Source: Maricaulis sp.
GTDB taxonomy: Bacteria; Pseudomonadota; Alphaproteobacteria; Caulobacterales; Maricaulaceae
DNA: 64,000 nt
Assembly (NCBI RefSeq): GCF_017643475.1
Contig: NZ_JAEPNI010000001.1
Location: 682,001-746,000 of the forward strand
Direction: 5' to 3'
Shown: positions 9,640 to 17,887 of the stretch, in pieces
How positions within the stretch are numbered: the first letter of the stretch is position 1
How the letters are laid out: each line of letters begins with the position of its first letter
Program-made: the position numbers and the translations under genes
The notes under the pieces: model-generated
Told to the model about the DNA's origin: nothing
Seen by the model: the letters and a program-made list of their open reading frames with translations, nothing else
Databases searched by the model: none

Positions 9640-9686
9640 ACACTAGGGCTAGACGTAAACCCCGCGTTTACCACAATATATAGATA
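9640..9686 (+). promoter_or_regulatory. Pair of NrdR-box-like sites upstream of nrdB
   Basis: Box 1 at 9640-9655 (acactagggctagacg) and box 2 at 9671-9686 (ccacaatatatagata, about 11 of 16 consensus matches) are exactly 31 bp apart start to start, the canonical NrdR pairing distance of three helical turns. Box 1 is weak by itself. Box 2 overlaps a likely -10 region 42 bp before the nrdB ATG. Confidence 0.6.
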
Positions 9687-9727
9687 TTGAGCGGCTCAGC
9701 CGTTTTGATTCCGACCGAGGTGTTTCC

Positions 9728-10762
9728 ATGACCGCTGCTTCCGACCTGCCGGGCCTTTTGACGTCCAGCCATTCCTACAAGCCGTTCCGCTATCCGTGGG
9801 CGTATGATTTCTGGAAAAAGCAGCAACAGGTTCACTGGATGCCGGAAGAGGTTCCGCTCGGTGAGGACTGCAAGGACTGGGCAACCAAGCTCAATGACCA
9901 GGAACGCAATCTGCTGACGCAGATCTTCCGTTTCTTCACCCAGTCCGATGTCGAGGTGAACGACAACTATATGGAGCGCTACAGCCGCGTCTTCCGTCCG
10001 ACGGAAGTGAAGATGATGCTGTCCTCCTTCTCCAACATGGAGACGATCCACATCGCTGCCTATGCGCTGCTGCTCGAGACGATCGGCATGCCGGACAGCG
10101 AATTCTCCGCTTTCATGGAATACGAGGCCATGGCGGACAAACACAATTACATGCAGGAATTCGGTGTTGAGAGCGAAGCCGACATCCTGCGTACCGTGGC
10201 CATGTTCGGCGCCTTCACCGAAGGTCTGCAGCTGTTTGCTTCCTTCGCCATGCTGATGAATTTCCCGCGCCTCAACAAGATGAAGGGCATGGGCCAGATC
10301 GTCACCTGGTCGATCCGCGATGAGAGCCTGCACTGCGAGGGCATGATCAAGCTCTTCCACGCCTTTGCCGAAGAGACCGGCGCGCTGACGCAAGAGGTCA
10401 AGGACGACATTGTCGAGTGCTGCAAGACGGTTGTCCGCATGGAAGACAAGTTCATCGATCTCGCCTTCGAGATGGGTGATGTCGAGGGCATGACGCCGGA
10501 CGATATCAAGCAATACATCCGCTATATCGCCGACTGGCGCCTCGGCCAGCTCAAACTGCCGCCTATCTATGGCGTGAAGGAGCATCCGCTTCCGTGGCTT
10601 ACGGAGATCCTCAACGGTGTCGAGCATGCCAATTTCTTCGAAGCCCGCGCGACCGAATATTCAAAAGGCGCGACACAGGGTGACTGGCATGGTAATGACG
10701 GCGTCTGGTCCATGTTTGACCAAATGAAAACCAAGCAGAGCGAAGACGCTCTGGCCGACTGA
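9728..10762 (+). CDS. nrdB: Ribonucleoside-diphosphate reductase beta (small) subunit
   Basis: A 344-aa ferritin-like radical-generating subunit. The motif NMETIHIAAYALLLE gives the iron ligands Glu105 and His108 and the stable-radical Tyr112 in the canonical E-x2-H-x3-Y spacing of class Ia NrdB. Further acidic and His ligands are expected in YEAMADKHNYM and SIRDESLHCEGMIKLF. The first 60 residues lack an ATP-cone, so neither subunit of this enzyme carries that allosteric domain. ATG 9728 follows a CGAGGTG ribosome site. The gene stands alone, with NrdR-like boxes matching those of nrdA. Together the two subunits make dNDPs for DNA synthesis. Confidence 0.97.
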   Translation: MTAASDLPGLLTSSHSYKPFRYPWAYDFWKKQQQVHWMPEEVPLGEDCKDWATKLNDQERNLLTQIFRFFTQSDVEVNDNYMERYSRVFRPTEVKMMLSSFSNMETIHIAAYALLLETIGMPDSEFSAFMEYEAMADKHNYMQEFGVESEADILRTVAMFGAFTEGLQLFASFAMLMNFPRLNKMKGMGQIVTWSIRDESLHCEGMIKLFHAFAEETGALTQEVKDDIVECCKTVVRMEDKFIDLAFEMGDVEGMTPDDIKQYIRYIADWRLGQLKLPPIYGVKEHPLPWLTEILNGVEHANFFEARATEYSKGATQGDWHGNDGVWSMFDQMKTKQSEDALAD

Positions 10763-10843
10763 TCAACTCCGCTTCGGCGTCGAGTTGCGGGCGATCCAGC
10801 GATCTACTTTCGGGGAGGAAAGAAGCGAGCTGGGTCGCCCATT

Positions 10844-11047
10844 TTATTGCGTGGTATCCGCCGCGACATGGCAATTCACGGTCATGTTGCGCGCCCGCAA
10901 ATTCGCCCAGCGCTCAAACGAAATCAAAGACCCGGGTTCACAGGCTTCGCGGATCTGCTCGAAGTTCCTGGCATCCAGAAAATCCAGATAAATCGTACCG
11001 GCCCCGCCGATCGCGAGCAGTGCGCTGGTGATGGAAACGGAAAGCAT
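10844..11047 (-). CDS. Small hypothetical protein with one N-terminal hydrophobic segment
   Basis: A 67-aa frame beginning MLSVSITSALLAIGGAGTIY, i.e. a signal peptide or single transmembrane helix, followed by a soluble tail with two Cys residues (REACEPG and VNCHVA) that could pair in the periplasm. A GGGGGTG ribosome site lies 5 bp before ATG 11047; an earlier ATG at 11071 has no such site. It lies alone between nrdB and the ABC-like membrane gene. I do not recognise a family. It could be spurious, but the start signal and membrane-like leader support it. Confidence 0.45.
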   Translation of the reverse strand: MLSVSITSALLAIGGAGTIYLDFLDARNFEQIREACEPGSLISFERWANLRARNMTVNCHVAADTTQ

Positions 11048-11127
11048 GGTCACCCCCAAATTGGCTGACATCACCGTGCCGGGGGTAAGAACCGCGCGCT
11101 ATCGGGACCGTTTTCCGCGCCGTGTCC

Positions 11128-12024
11128 CTAGTCCGAGACCCGCTGGGTGATCTCCGATGTGCGGATACCTTGCTGGTAGGTGATCGGCAGGGCCACAACG
11201 CTCTGCACGAACTGGAAGAGATAGGTCATTAGTGCGAACACTGTCCCGATCGGCGCATCCAGGCGGGTGACCGCGTCATAAATACCAAACAGCATGGCGG
11301 CGATCAGGAAGAGATAGGTCAGGCCGAAATTGAGGCTTTCCAGATCGGACAGGCGCACCTGCCACATGGCCAGCCGCCGGAAGTGGCGGTTGCGGCTGGA
11401 CGCGCGCATGCGTTCGAACACCTCGATCTGGCGTTCATACTGGTTGTTGAGCGCCTTGTTGAGGGTGTGGATGCGCCTGCTGGCGATCCAGAAAACAAGA
11501 CCGGTCAGCACGGTCGCCACGGTGGCGACCACGAAGACGCGGAAATCCAGAAAGGCGATCATCACCAGCGAGCCGATCAGGGTGAAACCGGCGGTCAGGG
11601 ACAGCGGCAGGATCTGTTCGAAGAAATCGACGACTTCCTTGATCAGGTCCGCGCGCGCATTGACCTGGGTGATCGGTGAGCCCTTGGCCTGTTCCCGCGC
11701 AACCAGGTCAGAGCCGACCCTGGCGTAGATGCGGGTATAGACACGGGTGTCATACATGCGCCGGACAATGCCCACGATGATGAAGGTGAGTTCCAGCGCG
11801 GCCAGCCAGGCGAGGCCTGTCCAGTCCTGTTCCACCAGTCGGTTGATGGCGATGCCCAGCACGAGTGGTTCAGCGACCCCGAGCACATTCTCGACCGTCA
11901 ACAGCGCAAACGTGCCGGAAATCTGCGGCCAGAACCGCTTGAAAATCGAGCCGTGACTGACCGCTTCGGGGGGCGTGTCAGCCGGTGTTTCGGCCGCTAC
12001 TTCAGAAGGAGTTTCAGAGCTCAT
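11128..12024 (-). CDS. ABC-transporter six-transmembrane-domain protein without ATPase domain
   Basis: A 298-aa membrane protein. After a 25-residue Ala/Pro/Glu-rich N-terminus it has the helical pattern of an ABC exporter transmembrane domain (about six helices, with the long cytoplasmic connection RRMYDTRVYTRIYARVGSDLV and a coupling-helix-like segment ERMRASSRNRHFRRLAMWQ). It ends where a nucleotide-binding domain would normally begin, and no Walker A/B or ABC signature is present in it or next to it. Such 'ABC six-TM' proteins are annotated in alphaproteobacteria, but their function is not established. ATG 12024. It is tandem with the lysine-biosynthesis fusion gene, 88 bp away. Confidence 0.7.
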   Translation of the reverse strand: MSSETPSEVAAETPADTPPEAVSHGSIFKRFWPQISGTFALLTVENVLGVAEPLVLGIAINRLVEQDWTGLAWLAALELTFIIVGIVRRMYDTRVYTRIYARVGSDLVAREQAKGSPITQVNARADLIKEVVDFFEQILPLSLTAGFTLIGSLVMIAFLDFRVFVVATVATVLTGLVFWIASRRIHTLNKALNNQYERQIEVFERMRASSRNRHFRRLAMWQVRLSDLESLNFGLTYLFLIAAMLFGIYDAVTRLDAPIGTVFALMTYLFQFVQSVVALPITYQQGIRTSEITQRVSD

Positions 12025-12067
12025 GTCGCGCGGCTTACACCGCTCTGATAGGGCAGGCGAGGGGGAA

Positions 12068-12098
12068 ATCGGGGCGAACCATCCCGGTCCGCCCCGAT
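12068..12098 (-). terminator. Possible terminator hairpin after the lysC-lysA fusion gene
   Basis: A 9-bp perfect stem (atcggggcg / cgccccgat) with a 13-base loop lies 15 bp beyond the stop codon of the fusion gene. On the minus strand it is followed by TTTCCCCC, only a short T-run, so efficiency is uncertain. Confidence 0.45.
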
Positions 12099-12112
12099 AT
12101 CCGCTGTCTGGG

Positions 12113-14677
12113 CTAGATCACCACCTCACCGGCGGGTTCACGCATGTTGTAGCGCGAGGCCATGACGCGGCCATAGGCACCGCCATTGCCGATCAGGATG
12201 ACATCGCCCTCACGCGTTTCCGGCAGCAGGCGCTGGGCGCCCAGCCGGTCGGCGCTTTCGCAGATCGGCCCGACAATATCGGCGATCATGTCCGCATCCT
12301 CATCGAGGCGCGTGAGATTGACGATCTCGTGGCGGGCACCATAGAGCGCCGGGCGGATCAGCGAGTTCATGCCGGTATTGATGCCGACAAAACGCGCATC
12401 GGGCGTCTGTTTGACCTGGGTCACCCGGGCCAGCAACACACCGGCCTCGGCGCTGATATAACGACCCGGTTCCAGCCAGAATTCGTAGCCGGGGTAGGCT
12501 GTTTTCAGCTCGCCCAGCATGATGTCCAGCTGGTCTGTGTTGATGCGACGCGGGCCTGAGGCTTCGTCGACACCCAGTCCGCCACCCAGATCCAGCACTT
12601 TCACATCGGGCAGGTCCTGTGCCGTTTCGGTCAGGAAAATACCGACACGTCGCCAGTGTTCCGGATCGGAAATGCCCGAGCCGGAATGCACGTGCAGGCC
12701 GGTGATCTTCGCGCCTGCTGTCCTGGCCAGCTCGATGGCTTCCGGCAATTCGTCGCGGTGCAGGCCGAACTTGGCTTCCGGACCGGCGGTGCGGACGTGT
12801 TTGTGGTGGCCTTCCGGGCGCTGGGGATTGATGCGCAGGGTGATCCCGGCGCCCTTGAACAGTTCCGGCCAGTGCCGCAGCGGGTGCAAGCCGTCCAGGG
12901 TCAGGTGAATGCCCATCTCCAGCGCGACGGCATATTCCTCGCGCGGGGCGAAGTTGGGCGTGAAGAGGATGCGCTCCGGTGTCAGCGCGGGCGCCGCCGC
13001 GCGCGCCGCCTCGACCTCGTTGATGGAGACACACTCAATGCCCAGACCCGCTTCAACCGCAGTGCGGATGATGTCGGCATGGCCATTGGCCTTCATCGCG
13101 TAGAAGCCGCGATCGAGATTCTTCAATCCGGCAATCGCCTCGCAGCGCTCGCGAACCGTATCGCGGTCATAGACATAGACCGCATCATTCTCGGGGCAGG
13201 CCTCGAGCAGGGCATTGCGTTTATTGCGCCACCAGACGGCTGGCGCATCGGCTTTCGCAGCCTTGTCCGCGTCCAGCTCTGCCCAGCTGGGGCCGAAGGT
13301 CTCGTCAAGCGGCTTGGGCTGGATCAGCTGGTCGTGCAGCTTGCGGCACAGCGGCTTGCCCTGGTCGCCATCGACCACAACGGTGAAGTTGAGATCATTG
13401 GCGGCCTGGGAAATCAGGCGCACCGGATAATGTGCGAACGCCTCCATCGCCGGGGCCAGCTGGGCCAGCAGGGCGCGGACGCCGCGTCCAACCAGGCTGA
13501 CGGCGGCACAGTCTTCCAGCACCGAGACGCGGGCGATCTCGGCGAGGTCGGCCTCCAGCGCCGTCAGAACGGCTGGCGTCAGGGACGGGTCGTCATCCAG
13601 CGAGACGGTGACACTGGTTTCCGATGTCGAGACCAGGTCGATCGATACGCCATGCCGCGCAAAGGGCTCGAACGCCTTGGCCAGGAAGCCGGACGCCCGC
13701 CACATGCCGCTGGTATCCAGCGTGATCAGGCGAACGCCGTTCTTGACCGAAACGGCTTTCAGACGCGGCGCATCCTCCGACGGGGTGGCGCTGATCACCG
13801 TGCCCGGCATCTTGCGTTTGTGCGTGCAGCGGATCTCCATCTCGATACCGGCATTGCGGACCGGGGCGATGGCGCGCGGGTGCAGGACCGAAGCGCCCAT
13901 GGAGGCGATTTCCTGGGCCTCGTCATAACTCAGCGCCTTGATCTGGCGGGCGGAGCCCGTCAGCCGCGGATCCGCAGAGAAAAAGCCGGGCACGTCGGTC
14001 CAGATTTCCAGTCGTTCTGCCTGCAGCTTGGCGGCAAAATAGGCTGCAGACGTGTCGGAACCTCCACGGCCGAGCAGGGCGGTGTCGCCGTCCGCACGCC
14101 CCGCGATAAATCCCTGGGTCAGGACAACATCGCCATCGAAGCGTTTTTGGAGTTTTTTGTCCGGGTCGTGTTCACAATCCGCATTGACATAGCCTGCGAT
14201 CCCGCCAGCTGGCCGGGCAGTCAGCGCAGTCCGGGCGTCCAGCCATTCGCAATCGCGGCCGATCTGGTTGAGCCAGGCGGCGCCCAGCGTCGTCGCCATC
14301 AACTCACCTTGGCACAGGATGCGTGCATGCAGGCGCGGGCTGGCATCGCCTGTCAGCGCCAGGCCGGCGCTAAGCCGGTCCAGCTCGTCAAAATTGGTTG
14401 CCAGCAGCGCTTCGCCATTAAGATCCAGCTCGTCGGCCAGCTTGATATGCCGGGCCTTGATAAACGCCAACGCTTCACTGCCATCGCCGTCACGGGCGGT
14501 GCGGACCAGGTCTTCCAGCGCGTCGGACACACCGCGAATGGCGGAGTGTACTACAAGCACCCGTTTCTTCGCCTTGCGGAGTTTCTTGATCCGTTTGGAG
14601 ATGACCTGCCAGTCAGAGAGGGATTTGACGCTCGTTCCACCGAATTTGAGAACGATCCAGTTGCTTGAATTGGGCAT
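12113..14677 (-). CDS. Bifunctional aspartate kinase / diaminopimelate decarboxylase (LysC-LysA fusion)
   Basis: An 854-aa fusion of the first and last enzymes of lysine synthesis. Residues 1 to about 300 form the aspartokinase domain (VLKFGGTSVKS, then LGRGGSDTSA, a family hallmark). Residues about 310-450 are two ACT-like regulatory domains (SVKNGVRLITLD, CAAVSLVGRGVRA). Residues about 490-854 form the PLP-dependent fold-III decarboxylase, with PLP lysine Lys529 (FYAMKANGHADI), the substrate-loop HVHSGSGI and the LDLGGGLGVDE phosphate site. I start at ATG 14677 (AGGAG ribosome site) and not at the frame's first ATG, 30 codons earlier. Similar fusions are known in some Gammaproteobacteria such as Xanthomonas; joining committed and final steps suggests channelled or lysine-fed-back control. 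Confidence 0.95.
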   Translation of the reverse strand: MPNSSNWIVLKFGGTSVKSLSDWQVISKRIKKLRKAKKRVLVVHSAIRGVSDALEDLVRTARDGDGSEALAFIKARHIKLADELDLNGEALLATNFDELDRLSAGLALTGDASPRLHARILCQGELMATTLGAAWLNQIGRDCEWLDARTALTARPAGGIAGYVNADCEHDPDKKLQKRFDGDVVLTQGFIAGRADGDTALLGRGGSDTSAAYFAAKLQAERLEIWTDVPGFFSADPRLTGSARQIKALSYDEAQEIASMGASVLHPRAIAPVRNAGIEMEIRCTHKRKMPGTVISATPSEDAPRLKAVSVKNGVRLITLDTSGMWRASGFLAKAFEPFARHGVSIDLVSTSETSVTVSLDDDPSLTPAVLTALEADLAEIARVSVLEDCAAVSLVGRGVRALLAQLAPAMEAFAHYPVRLISQAANDLNFTVVVDGDQGKPLCRKLHDQLIQPKPLDETFGPSWAELDADKAAKADAPAVWWRNKRNALLEACPENDAVYVYDRDTVRERCEAIAGLKNLDRGFYAMKANGHADIIRTAVEAGLGIECVSINEVEAARAAAPALTPERILFTPNFAPREEYAVALEMGIHLTLDGLHPLRHWPELFKGAGITLRINPQRPEGHHKHVRTAGPEAKFGLHRDELPEAIELARTAGAKITGLHVHSGSGISDPEHWRRVGIFLTETAQDLPDVKVLDLGGGLGVDEASGPRRINTDQLDIMLGELKTAYPGYEFWLEPGRYISAEAGVLLARVTQVKQTPDARFVGINTGMNSLIRPALYGARHEIVNLTRLDEDADMIADIVGPICESADRLGAQRLLPETREGDVILIGNGGAYGRVMASRYNMREPAGEVVI

Positions 14678-14801
14678 GGTAATCTCCTTTCTCCCGCCAA
14701 AATCGGGCAGCGGCGTGGATACAGGCCGCAGGAGATCACGCCAACACACATTTGCGCATGGCGGCATGTATTTTCAGAGACGGCGCAATCAGAGTGCGCG
14801 A

Positions 14802-15608
14802 TCAGTCGAAAACGGGCTCTCTCTTTTCAAGATTGGCCATCACGGCCTCGACCTGGTGCGGCTGGCCGATAACGGCCTGTTGCTCGCGCGATTCCGCCAG
14901 CAGGATTTCGCCGGAAGACTGGTCATCCAGCCCGTTGATCAGACGTTTCGATCCGCGAATGGCGGAGGGGCTGCGCGCGGCGATCTGACGGGCGATTTCA
15001 AAGGCGCGTTCCAACGGATCCTCGGCGGTTTCGGTCACCAATCCAACGGTGCAGGCCCGGGCACCGTCGATGCGCTGGGCCGTATAGGTCAGCTGGCGTA
15101 GGATATCATCGCGCAACAACCGGCGGGCGAGCGCGAAACCGGACATGTCAGGCACCAAACCCCACTGGGTCTCGGCGATTGCGATCCTGGAATCTTCAGC
15201 GGCGATACGCATATCGGCGCCGAGCGCGACCTGGAGTCCGCCGCCAAGCGCACCGCCACGAATGGCAGCAATCACGGGCACCGGCAATTCATGCCACGCG
15301 TAAGCAGCGAATTGCGGTCGGTTGCATAGCCCGTGAGTCCGCTCTTCCAGGGACAGCGCCTTGTCCGGATCATCACCGGCCATCGCCGCAAAACTCATGA
15401 AGTCCAGCCCGGCGCAGAACATGCGTCCGCGACCGGAGAGTACGGCAACCCGGACGCTCTGCTGATCACCCAGCCACTCCGCAGCCTCGATCAGTGCGTC
15501 AAACATATCTCCGTCCAGCGCGTTGAGCTTGTCCTCGCGGATCATCTCGACATGGGCGATATGGTTTTCGATCGAGATCTCGACCCGATCCCTGAAAATC
15601 TGGCTCAT
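14802..15608 (-). CDS. Enoyl-CoA hydratase/isomerase family protein (crotonase)
   Basis: A 268-aa crotonase-fold enzyme. The N-terminal strand pair (VEISIENHIAHVEMI, KLNALDGDMFDAL), the first oxyanion-hole segment (GRGRMFCAGLDF), the second (IRGGALGGGLQVALGADMRIA) and the following ETQWGLVPDMSG are in family order. In classic hydratases the two catalytic Glu residues lie in the second segment and just after it. Here only some of these positions are acidic, so hydratase, isomerase or another acyl-CoA reaction is possible. The start is ATG 15608 with AGGAG 10 bp upstream; the longer frame to 15686 is not used. It lies upstream of the lysine fusion gene on the same strand and is divergent from amn. 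Confidence 0.88.
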   Translation of the reverse strand: MSQIFRDRVEISIENHIAHVEMIREDKLNALDGDMFDALIEAAEWLGDQQSVRVAVLSGRGRMFCAGLDFMSFAAMAGDDPDKALSLEERTHGLCNRPQFAAYAWHELPVPVIAAIRGGALGGGLQVALGADMRIAAEDSRIAIAETQWGLVPDMSGFALARRLLRDDILRQLTYTAQRIDGARACTVGLVTETAEDPLERAFEIARQIAARSPSAIRGSKRLINGLDDQSSGEILLAESREQQAVIGQPHQVEAVMANLEKREPVFD

Positions 15609-15721
15609 ACGTGTTGGCTCCTGTTTGCAGGCAGATTGATCGGGTTGTGGGGCGCTGCCAAGCCCACATGCTCGCATTTCACCCATTTACCGCCGCCGCG
15701 ATTTCGTGCATGAGGTGCGCG

Positions 15722-17185
15722 ATGACAGAGTTTAAAACTGCGACCACACCCCAGGACGCCGTAGATCAGCTCAATGCGCTCTATCAGGCGTCTGTCGACC
15801 GTCTTCGAACGGCACTGAAGATATTCCTGGACGGAGGAGCCCCGCCAAGCGCCGATGATCGCGCTGCCGGGGCTTTTGTTTATCCGGCCCTTCGCGTCAG
15901 CTATCTGCCGGACGGCCCGCCGCCTCCGGTTAGCCGCGCTTTTGGCAAGTTCACCGATCCGGGCGTTTACGAGAGCACAATCACCAATCCGGCGCTGTTC
16001 CGTGACTATCTGATCGAACAGCTCGAACTGCTCAATGATGGCTATGAAATCACCATCGAGGTCGGCCCGTCGACGACGGAGATCCCGTTCTCCTATGTCC
16101 TGGATGGTGCCGACGATCTGGACATGAATGCCGCCACCCCGGCCGACCTGGTGCGCCACTTCCCGTATGCGGACCTGTCCAAGATTGATGATGACCGACC
16201 CAATGGTCTCAAGCCCAGCGCACCGGGCGAGACGCGGCCGCTCAGCCTGTTCGACGCTCCGCGTGTCGATTATTCGCTGCAGCGTCTGCGTCACTATACC
16301 GGCACGCCGTACGAGGATGTTCAGCAATTCATCCTGTTTACGAACTACCATCGTTATGTTGATGCCTTCACCAGCTGGGCCATTCGCCAGCTGAAGGAAG
16401 ACAATCATTATGAGAGCTTCTCCGCCGCCGGCAATGTGACGGTGGATGCGGATACGCCCAACGCCCATGCGGTTGTGGAGGGGGCGCCCTGGCGGCGCTT
16501 CCAGATGCCGGCCTATCACCTGAAGGCACCGGGCGGACGGGGGATTACCCTGGTAAATATCGGCGTCGGTCCATCCAACGCCAAGAATATCACTGACCAC
16601 CTGGCAGTCCTGCGGCCGCAATGCTGGCTGATGATCGGTCACTGCGGTGGCCTGCGCCACTCCCAGCGCCTCGGCGATTATGTGCTGGCCCACGCTTATC
16701 TGCGTTATGATGCAGTGCTGGACGAGGATATCCCGGTCGAGGTGCCGATCCCGCCGATCGCGGAAATCCAGATCGCCCTGGAGAACGCTGTGGCCAGCGT
16801 CAGCGGAGACAGCAAGGAAGATCTCAAATCCCGCCTGCGCACGGGTACAGTGGCGACCTATGCCGACCGGAACTGGGAATTGCGATACGCCGCCCAGGCC
16901 CGTCGCATCAACCAGTCCCGAGCAATTGCCGTGGACATGGAAAGCGCGACCATCGCTGCCAATGGCCTGCGCATGCGTGTGCCCTATGGAACGTTGCTCT
17001 GTGTTTCCGACAAGCCGCTGCATGGCGAGCTGAAACTGCCGGGCGCTGCGAACCTGTTCTATCAGCGTTCGGTGAGTGAACACCTCGCCGCCGGGATCGA
17101 GACCATCGAAATCCTCAAACGTGATGATGCCTCGGCTCTGCATTCGCGCAAGCTGCGCAGTTTCGACGAACCGCCCTTCAGGTAA
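15722..17185 (+). CDS. amn: AMP nucleosidase
   Basis: A 487-aa protein with the two-part structure of bacterial AMP nucleosidase. The N-terminal regulatory domain is at roughly 1-190 (QLNALYQASVDRLRTALKIFL, PALRVSY). The C-terminal phosphorylase-like catalytic domain starts near residue 270, with VNIGVGPSNAKNITDHLAVLRP, MIGHCGGLR and the purine-site motif AVDMESATIAANG. It hydrolyses AMP to adenine and ribose 5-phosphate and so tunes the adenylate pool. ATG 15722 has a GAGGTGCG ribosome site. The next gene begins only 5 bp after its stop, so they are probably cotranscribed. Confidence 0.95.
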   Translation: MTEFKTATTPQDAVDQLNALYQASVDRLRTALKIFLDGGAPPSADDRAAGAFVYPALRVSYLPDGPPPPVSRAFGKFTDPGVYESTITNPALFRDYLIEQLELLNDGYEITIEVGPSTTEIPFSYVLDGADDLDMNAATPADLVRHFPYADLSKIDDDRPNGLKPSAPGETRPLSLFDAPRVDYSLQRLRHYTGTPYEDVQQFILFTNYHRYVDAFTSWAIRQLKEDNHYESFSAAGNVTVDADTPNAHAVVEGAPWRRFQMPAYHLKAPGGRGITLVNIGVGPSNAKNITDHLAVLRPQCWLMIGHCGGLRHSQRLGDYVLAHAYLRYDAVLDEDIPVEVPIPPIAEIQIALENAVASVSGDSKEDLKSRLRTGTVATYADRNWELRYAAQARRINQSRAIAVDMESATIAANGLRMRVPYGTLLCVSDKPLHGELKLPGAANLFYQRSVSEHLAAGIETIEILKRDDASALHSRKLRSFDEPPFR

Positions 17186-17190
17186 CTGTC

Positions 17191-17838
17191 ATGCGTGATC
17201 TCCTTCCGGTCTGGTTGCCGCGCGCCGCGATAGAGGCCTTGCTGATTGTGTTTGCGGTCGTGCTGGGTTTTCTCGTCAATGAGTGGCGGGCTGATCGCGC
17301 TGCGGAAACGCGGGCCAACCTGGCACTGACCCGCATCGTGGGCGAGATGCGCGACAATCTGGAAGCGCTGGAAACAGCGGCGGAGTATCACGCGCAGATC
17401 GTGGAAAATCTCACTGCGATCGAGGCTGAGGTCCAGTCCGGGGAATTGCCGTCCAGTGCCAACCTCTTCGAGACGGTGATGCCGGCCATGCCGATGGGCA
17501 TCAGCCCGCCCATCCTGTCCGATGTGGCCTGGGAGTACGCAGGCCAGACCGGGGCGCTCGATCAGCTGGATTTCGAGATCATGTCCGAAGTCGCCCGGCT
17601 ATATTCGGTTCAGGAATTGGGAACCGAGACGACCTGGAAAATGATCATCGATGCCTTTTTCTTCAACGAGGAAAGCTTCGAGATCCGCGAAATCTCGGCC
17701 AAGCTCTCCTTCATGCGTCTGTCCTTCACGGAGCTGGTGTCGCAGGAACGGTCGCTGATCTTCACCTATCGATCCGTCATTGCCCAGGTCGAGGCGCTCG
17801 TCGGGATCGAGCCAGCTGCAGAGGATGTTGGCGAGTAA
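17191..17838 (+). CDS. Hypothetical membrane-anchored protein
   Basis: A 215-aa protein with one N-terminal transmembrane helix (AAIEALLIVFAVVLGFLVNEW) followed by a mostly helical, charged domain that includes a likely coiled coil (residues 35-90) and helices to the end. Proteins with the pattern 'helix, VNEWR, charged helices' occur widely as uncharacterised proteins in Alphaproteobacteria. It starts 5 bp after amn and overlaps the possible upstream extension of the phosphatase gene, which suggests one transcript. No catalytic motif is seen. Confidence 0.75.
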   Translation: MRDLLPVWLPRAAIEALLIVFAVVLGFLVNEWRADRAAETRANLALTRIVGEMRDNLEALETAAEYHAQIVENLTAIEAEVQSGELPSSANLFETVMPAMPMGISPPILSDVAWEYAGQTGALDQLDFEIMSEVARLYSVQELGTETTWKMIIDAFFFNEESFEIREISAKLSFMRLSFTELVSQERSLIFTYRSVIAQVEALVGIEPAAEDVGE

Positions 17839-17887
17839 CGCGACGCTTTTTCTTGCTCCGGATCGCGCACTCGCGTACCTCCACATC

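Noticed and set aside
12656-14668. Long antisense frame (670 codons) opposite the lysC-lysA fusion gene
   Set aside because: High GC third positions in the true gene produce long shadow frames. The antisense product has no motif, and the minus-strand gene shows complete active sites.
15605-17143. Antisense frame of about 510 codons opposite amn
   Set aside because: No recognisable domain. The plus strand carries amn with family motifs and a good start.
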